Below the pieces are notes generated by a model. That model saw only the letters and a program-made list of their open reading frames with translations, made no database searches and was not told the DNA's origin. Shown here one piece after another: positions 33,103 to 36,156 of a DNA stretch of 36,156 nucleotides; position 1 is the stretch's first letter, and each line of letters opens with the position of its first letter. The position numbers were made by a program, and so were the translations under genes. Source of the stretch: Levilactobacillus koreensis JCM 16448 (GTDB taxonomy: Bacteria > Bacillota > Bacilli > Lactobacillales > Lactobacillaceae); NCBI RefSeq assembly GCF_001435525.1, contig NZ_AZDP01000053.1, forward strand, positions 55,167 to 91,322, read 5' to 3'.

Positions 33103-33178
33103 TTGGCTGTTTAGCCATAAAAACAATATTCCGCTGTCGAGACTGAGAATGAATGTTGGCGAAAGGATAGAATATATT
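33103..33178 (+). promoter_or_regulatory. Possible L19 autoregulatory leader
   Basis: The leader between the rplS promoter and start contains a perfect small hairpin TGGCT-GTTT-AGCCA (33104-33117). Firmicutes often carry an L19-binding leader here; the full consensus could not be checked by eye. Confidence 0.4.
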
Positions 33179-33535
33179 ATGCGCCAAAACAATTTAATTG
33201 CTAAGATCAACCAAGAACAATTACGGGACGATGTTCCAGACTTCCGTGCCGGAGACACTGTTCGGGTTCACGCCCGGATCGTCGAAGGTACCCGCGAACG
33301 TATCCAATTGTTCGAAGGTGTCGTAATCAAGCGTAAGGGTGCTGGCATCCAAGCAACTTACACGGTACGTAAGATCAGTAACGGTGTCGGTGTGGAACGG
33401 ATCTTCCCATTACACTCCCCACGTGTTGCTAAGATTGACGTTATTCGTCAAGGTCGTGTACGTCGTGCTAAGCTCTACTACCTCCGTGAACTTAACGGTA
33501 AGGCAGCGCGGATCCCAGAACGCCGTCGCAACTAG
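33179..33535 (+). CDS. rplS: 50S ribosomal protein L19
   Basis: A 118-residue ribosomal protein at the 30S-50S interface. [36 protein letters not shown] and [18 protein letters not shown] are typical. ATG 33179 matches the family start; the frame is open back to 33149 but the extra residues do not belong to L19. GAAAGGA lies 11 bases upstream. Codon use is highly optimised. It has its own promoter and terminator. Confidence 0.97.
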   Translation: MRQNNLIAKINQEQLRDDVPDFRAGDTVRVHARIVEGTRERIQLFEGVVIKRKGAGIQATYTVRKISNGVGVERIFPLHSPRVAKIDVIRQGRVRRAKLYYLRELNGKAARIPERRRN

Positions 33536-33548
33536 TCACATTCAAGAA

Positions 33549-33581
33549 AGTCGATCACTTCGGTGGTCGGCTTTTTATTTT
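33549..33581 (+). terminator. Rho-independent terminator after rplS
   Basis: AGTCGATCAC, a TTCG tetraloop and GTGGTCGGCT (G-U pairs) form the stem, followed by TTTTATTTT. Confidence 0.92.
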
Positions 33582-33635
33582 GTCTGCTTAATACGGAAAA
33601 TCAGGTATACTAAATATATTAATGAGGTGGGCGAA

Positions 33636-34268
33636 ATGACAACGATTGTGTTAGTGGACGACAGCCGCTTGATTACCAGTGGCTTAAAAATTATTTTAGA
33701 ATCAGAGCCGACTTTTACCGTTTTGGGGACTTTTGATGATGCGACGGCCGCCATTAACTTCTGTACGACTCATGAGGTAGACATTGCTTTAATGGATGTC
33801 CGGATGCCCGGAATGACGGGAGTTGCGGCGACCAAATTAATCACTACGCAGACGGCAACGCGGGTGATCATCTTGACCACGTTTGACGAGGATGAGTACA
33901 TCGTGACTGGAATTCAAAATGGGGCGAGCGGCTATCTTCTGAAGACGACGGATGCCGATCAGTTGCTGGCAGCAATCAAGATGGTCGCGCAGGGACAAAG
34001 TATCTTGTCACCGGCTGTGCTACGTAAAGCGGCCGCAAGCCTAACGACGGCCACAATTTCGCCTGATCTGCGTGACTTAACGGAACGTGAGCAGGAGATT
34101 ACCCGGTTGGTAGCCAAGGGGTTAACGAATAAGCAGATCGCCGCGCAGCTATTTTTGAGCGACGGCACCGTCAATAACAGTTTGTCGACCATTTTACATA
34201 AATTAGACCTTGATCACCGAACGCAGTTGGCAATCTACTATCTGACTGGCGAGGGGGGCCAAGGATGA
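33636..34268 (+). CDS. NarL/LuxR-type response regulator
   Basis: A 210-residue transcription factor controlled by the next gene's kinase. The receiver domain (1-120) has the acidic pair D8/D9, the phosphorylation site D54 in ALMDVRMPGM, and the conserved Lys in GYLLKTTD. The DNA-binding LuxR domain (about 145-205) reads LTEREQEITRLVAKGLTNKQ and onward. ATG 33636 is chosen (GAGGTGGG upstream); the open frame reaches back into rplS but is not meaningful. A TATACT -10 at 33606-33611 lacks a clear -35. It overlaps the kinase gene by ATGA. Confidence 0.93.
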   Translation: MTTIVLVDDSRLITSGLKIILESEPTFTVLGTFDDATAAINFCTTHEVDIALMDVRMPGMTGVAATKLITTQTATRVIILTTFDEDEYIVTGIQNGASGYLLKTTDADQLLAAIKMVAQGQSILSPAVLRKAAASLTTATISPDLRDLTEREQEITRLVAKGLTNKQIAAQLFLSDGTVNNSLSTILHKLDLDHRTQLAIYYLTGEGGQG

Positions 34269-35383
34269 GGCGACGATTACTAATGAACGTGGCAACCGTG
34301 GTCACGTTGCTGGGCTACGGCCTATTTCAATTGACCCGACCCGAACTGATCTGGCTGATCGGTGGTCTGCTGCTGTGGTTGAGCGGTGGATTACTGGCTA
34401 TGGGCCTGCCACGGTGGGCGTTGGTTTGGAGCGGCGGTCAGCTAATGATTCCCTTATTGTTCAGCCCCCACGCGCCGTTATTGTTGTTTGTCTTGCCAAT
34501 TACTTGGGTGAATGTGTTAGCTATCAAATGGGTAAGTCAGTGGGAGCTAGTGGGTTTTGGCGTGATCGCTTTGTTTGGAGCCACGCAATTCAGTGGGCAA
34601 TCGGAGTTCTGGTTGGGCGGCTGGTGCCTTTTCTGTGGCTTGCTGGCGTGGCTGACACAGTACGAGGCGCGCCATCGATCACGGACGCAGGCTGATGCGG
34701 ATGCCTTACGTTTGGAGCGTAACCGGTTGGCAAAGTTGTTTTCGCAGAGTACGTTAAATGTCGATGCCAGGGAGCATCAGGCAGCGGCAGTGGAGCGCCA
34801 ACGGTTAGTTCATGAGATTCACGACCAACTGGGCTATCAACTGACTGGTAGCCTAATTCAATTGCAAGCGGCCAAGCTGAGCTATCGACGTGACCCCCAA
34901 CAGGGAGAGGCGTTATTGGACCAGTCGATTGTGGCTATTCGTGACGGCATTGAAGATATTCGCCAGATTTTACGAACGGAAGGCCCCGCTAGTCAAACGG
35001 TTAATTTTTCTAGGCTGAAGGGTGAGTTGCAACAATTTACGGATACCTATGAGATCCGTACCGACTTGAAGTATAGCGGTTCTTTGGAGCGAATCACCGT
35101 TTTTCACTGGCAGGTTTTGTTGGGAAACTTAAAAGAAATTCTGACCAACACGTTAAAGTATAGCAATGCCCATGAAGTCACGGTCAATCTGCACGTCTAT
35201 CAACAGTTCTTGCGGTTCACCGTGAGCAATGATGGCCAAGCAGATCCGGATTTTAAGAAGGGAATCGGCATCTTGGGAATGGAAGAACGAACGGCTGCCT
35301 TGAATGGGCAACTAGTGGTTGATGGTCAGACCGGCTTTTTGGTCACGACCACACTCCCCTTGACGGACACGACGGCAGGCTGA
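34265..35383 (+). CDS. Sensor histidine kinase (HisKA_3 type)
   Basis: A 372-residue membrane kinase. About four to five hydrophobic helices (residues 8-135) with short loops form a sensor without a large outer domain, so it may sense the membrane itself or a transporter partner. The phosphoacceptor is H186 in ERQRLVHEIHDQLGYQL. The ATPase domain shows LKEILTNTLKYSNAHEV (N box) and GIGILGMEERTAALNG (G box). Like DesK or YvfT, it pairs with a NarL-type regulator. An ABC transporter gene follows about 200 bases later. Confidence 0.93.
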   Translation: MRRRLLMNVATVVTLLGYGLFQLTRPELIWLIGGLLLWLSGGLLAMGLPRWALVWSGGQLMIPLLFSPHAPLLLFVLPITWVNVLAIKWVSQWELVGFGVIALFGATQFSGQSEFWLGGWCLFCGLLAWLTQYEARHRSRTQADADALRLERNRLAKLFSQSTLNVDAREHQAAAVERQRLVHEIHDQLGYQLTGSLIQLQAAKLSYRRDPQQGEALLDQSIVAIRDGIEDIRQILRTEGPASQTVNFSRLKGELQQFTDTYEIRTDLKYSGSLERITVFHWQVLLGNLKEILTNTLKYSNAHEVTVNLHVYQQFLRFTVSNDGQADPDFKKGIGILGMEERTAALNGQLVVDGQTGFLVTTTLPLTDTTAG

Positions 35384-35488
35384 GGGTGACCAGTAACTTC
35401 TTGAAGTGAGTCTCCAAGGCTAGTTCTCTACTAAATTAGCGGAATTTCTGATAGCCGTGGTGCAATACCAGGTGAGAACGGACGATAG

Positions 35489-35508
35489 GACATGAGAAAT
35501 CTCACGTC
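35489..35508. promoter_or_regulatory. Inverted repeat before the ABC gene
   Basis: GACATGAGA and TCTCACGTC form a nearly perfect inverted repeat (one mismatch) with a 2-base centre. ATGAGAAAT in its left part recurs at 35515-35523. A regulator site or an RNA hairpin; unproven. Confidence 0.35.
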
Positions 35509-35517
35509 GGATTCATG

Positions 35518-35550
35518 AGAAATGGGACTGGGCACCCATTTCTTTTTTTT
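35518..35550 (+). terminator. Rho-independent terminator after the kinase gene
   Basis: AGAAATGGG and CCCATTTCT surround an 8-base loop and are followed by a run of T. It separates the two-component genes from the ABC transporter gene. Confidence 0.9.
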
Positions 35551-35586
35551 ATACAATGGTCGTAATATCTGAAGGAGGTTGTGCAC

Positions 35587-36156
35587 ATGCAGGCGGCTTT
35601 AACGGTTAAGGGATTGACTAAAAAGTTTGGAACGAAGGTAGCGGTGGATGATGTGAGTTTTACGGTACCTACGGGCAAGATCTTAGGACTGCTGGGGCCA
35701 AACGGGGCCGGTAAGTCAACGATCATTAATATGGTAACGGGACTTCTCACCAAGACCAGTGGCGAGGTGACCCTGTTTGGAACGGCGATGGGGCCGCATG
35801 ACATGGGCAATCGCCAGCGGTTTGGCGTCGTTCCCCAGGAATTAGCGATGTTTGATGACTTGTCGGCGGAAGAAAATGTTCGATACTTCGGTGGGCTGTA
35901 CGGATTGCGTGGCGCGGAGTTACGGCAGAGTGTCGCGCAGGCGTTGGCAACGGTCGAGCTGACTAAGCACCGAAAGCAGCGGCCCAAGACGTTTTCTGGG
36001 GGGATGCAACGGCGGTTGAACATTGCCATGGCCATCGTCCATCATCCAGACCTGCTCTTCATGGATGAACCCACGGTCGGGATCGACCCGCAGTCACGAA
36101 ATTATATTCTGACAGCGATCGAGGAGATGCGCGCCCGCGGTATCACCGTGATCTAC
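35587..36156 (+). CDS. ABC transporter ATP-binding protein (partial, cut by window end)
   Basis: The first 190 residues of a drug/ABC-2 type exporter ATPase. Walker A GPNGAGKST (37-45), Q-loop Q84 in VVPQE, signature FSGGMQRR (136-143) and Walker B LLFMDEP (156-162) with E161. GAAGGAGG lies 8 bases before ATG 35587. TGGGCA and TACAAT, 17 bases apart and spanning the preceding terminator, could be a weak promoter. A permease gene is expected beyond the window. The adjacent two-component system may regulate it, as for YvfTU/YvfRS in Bacillus. Confidence 0.93.
   Translation, partial: MQAALTVKGLTKKFGTKVAVDDVSFTVPTGKILGLLGPNGAGKSTIINMVTGLLTKTSGEVTLFGTAMGPHDMGNRQRFGVVPQELAMFDDLSAEENVRYFGGLYGLRGAELRQSVAQALATVELTKHRKQRPKTFSGGMQRRLNIAMAIVHHPDLLFMDEPTVGIDPQSRNYILTAIEEMRARGITVIY

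Noticed and set aside
33339-33635. Long N-terminal extension of the response regulator
   Set aside because: It would overlap rplS and the rplS terminator; the receiver domain starts properly at ATG 33636 with its own binding site.
35502-36035. A 177-codon minus-strand frame at the window end
   Set aside because: It is antisense to the ABC ATPase gene, whose motifs are unmistakable; the forward frame simply lacks a stop because the window ends.

Overview
The window is a housekeeping stretch from the chromosome of a low-GC Gram-positive bacterium, almost certainly a member of the Lactobacillaceae. The Levilactobacillus/Lactiplantibacillus side of the family is likely, given the fairly high GC of the coding DNA, the glutamine-rich SMC and FtsY proteins, the C-minus L28, and the gene order fmt-rsmB-prpC-prkC-rsgA-rpe-thiN / rpmB / asp23-like-fakA-recG-plsX / acpP-rnc-smc-ftsY / ylxM-ffh / rpsP-khpA / rimM-trmD-rplS. 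No virulence, phage, integrase, transposase or CRISPR genes are seen.

Layout. 1-402: repeat-filled gap. 403-7803: tightly packed operon (four one-base TAATG overlaps) for initiator tRNA formylation, 16S rRNA methylation, the Ser/Thr phosphatase-kinase pair, the ribosome assembly GTPase, pentose phosphate epimerase and thiamine pyrophosphokinase, closed by a terminator. 7804-8398: gap. 8399-8584: rpmB on the minus strand, divergent from an Asp23-like gene, fakA, recG and plsX. 14605-15283: large gap. 15284-21583: acpP, then rnc-smc-ftsY and a 44-residue membrane protein. 21721-22182: minus-strand GNAT acetyltransferase. 22489-24298: ylxM-ffh. 24541-27453: P-type cation ATPase behind a yybP-ykoY (Mn2+) riboswitch. 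27757-30545: MoxR ATPase, VWA protein and a small unknown protein. 30633-31178: rpsP-khpA. 31769-33535: rimM-trmD-rplS. 33636-36156: NarL-type two-component system followed by an ABC transporter ATPase cut by the window edge.

The most unusual content lies between the genes. Two families of about 160-210 bp repeats occupy the gaps. Family A has copies near 1-58, 250-345, 11282-11465 and 31523-31712. Family B has copies at 10991-11200, 15000-15202 (inverted) and 31239-31436, plus two short deletion derivatives at 7892-7940 and 14653-14690. Aligned by eye, the copies differ in sequence inside helices but keep the pairing (compensatory changes), while certain loop words are conserved. This looks like selected, structured RNA or structured mobile DNA, not decaying sequence. 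Twice (before recG and before rimM) a B copy is followed about 80 bp later by an A copy in the same orientation. I do not recognise either family.

The genes mostly serve translation, protein targeting, envelope growth and cell-cycle control. The clearest regulatory story is the Mn2+ riboswitch: its P1/L3 strand is shared with a long intrinsic terminator, which suggests that the downstream ATPase is a manganese exporter and not a calcium pump.
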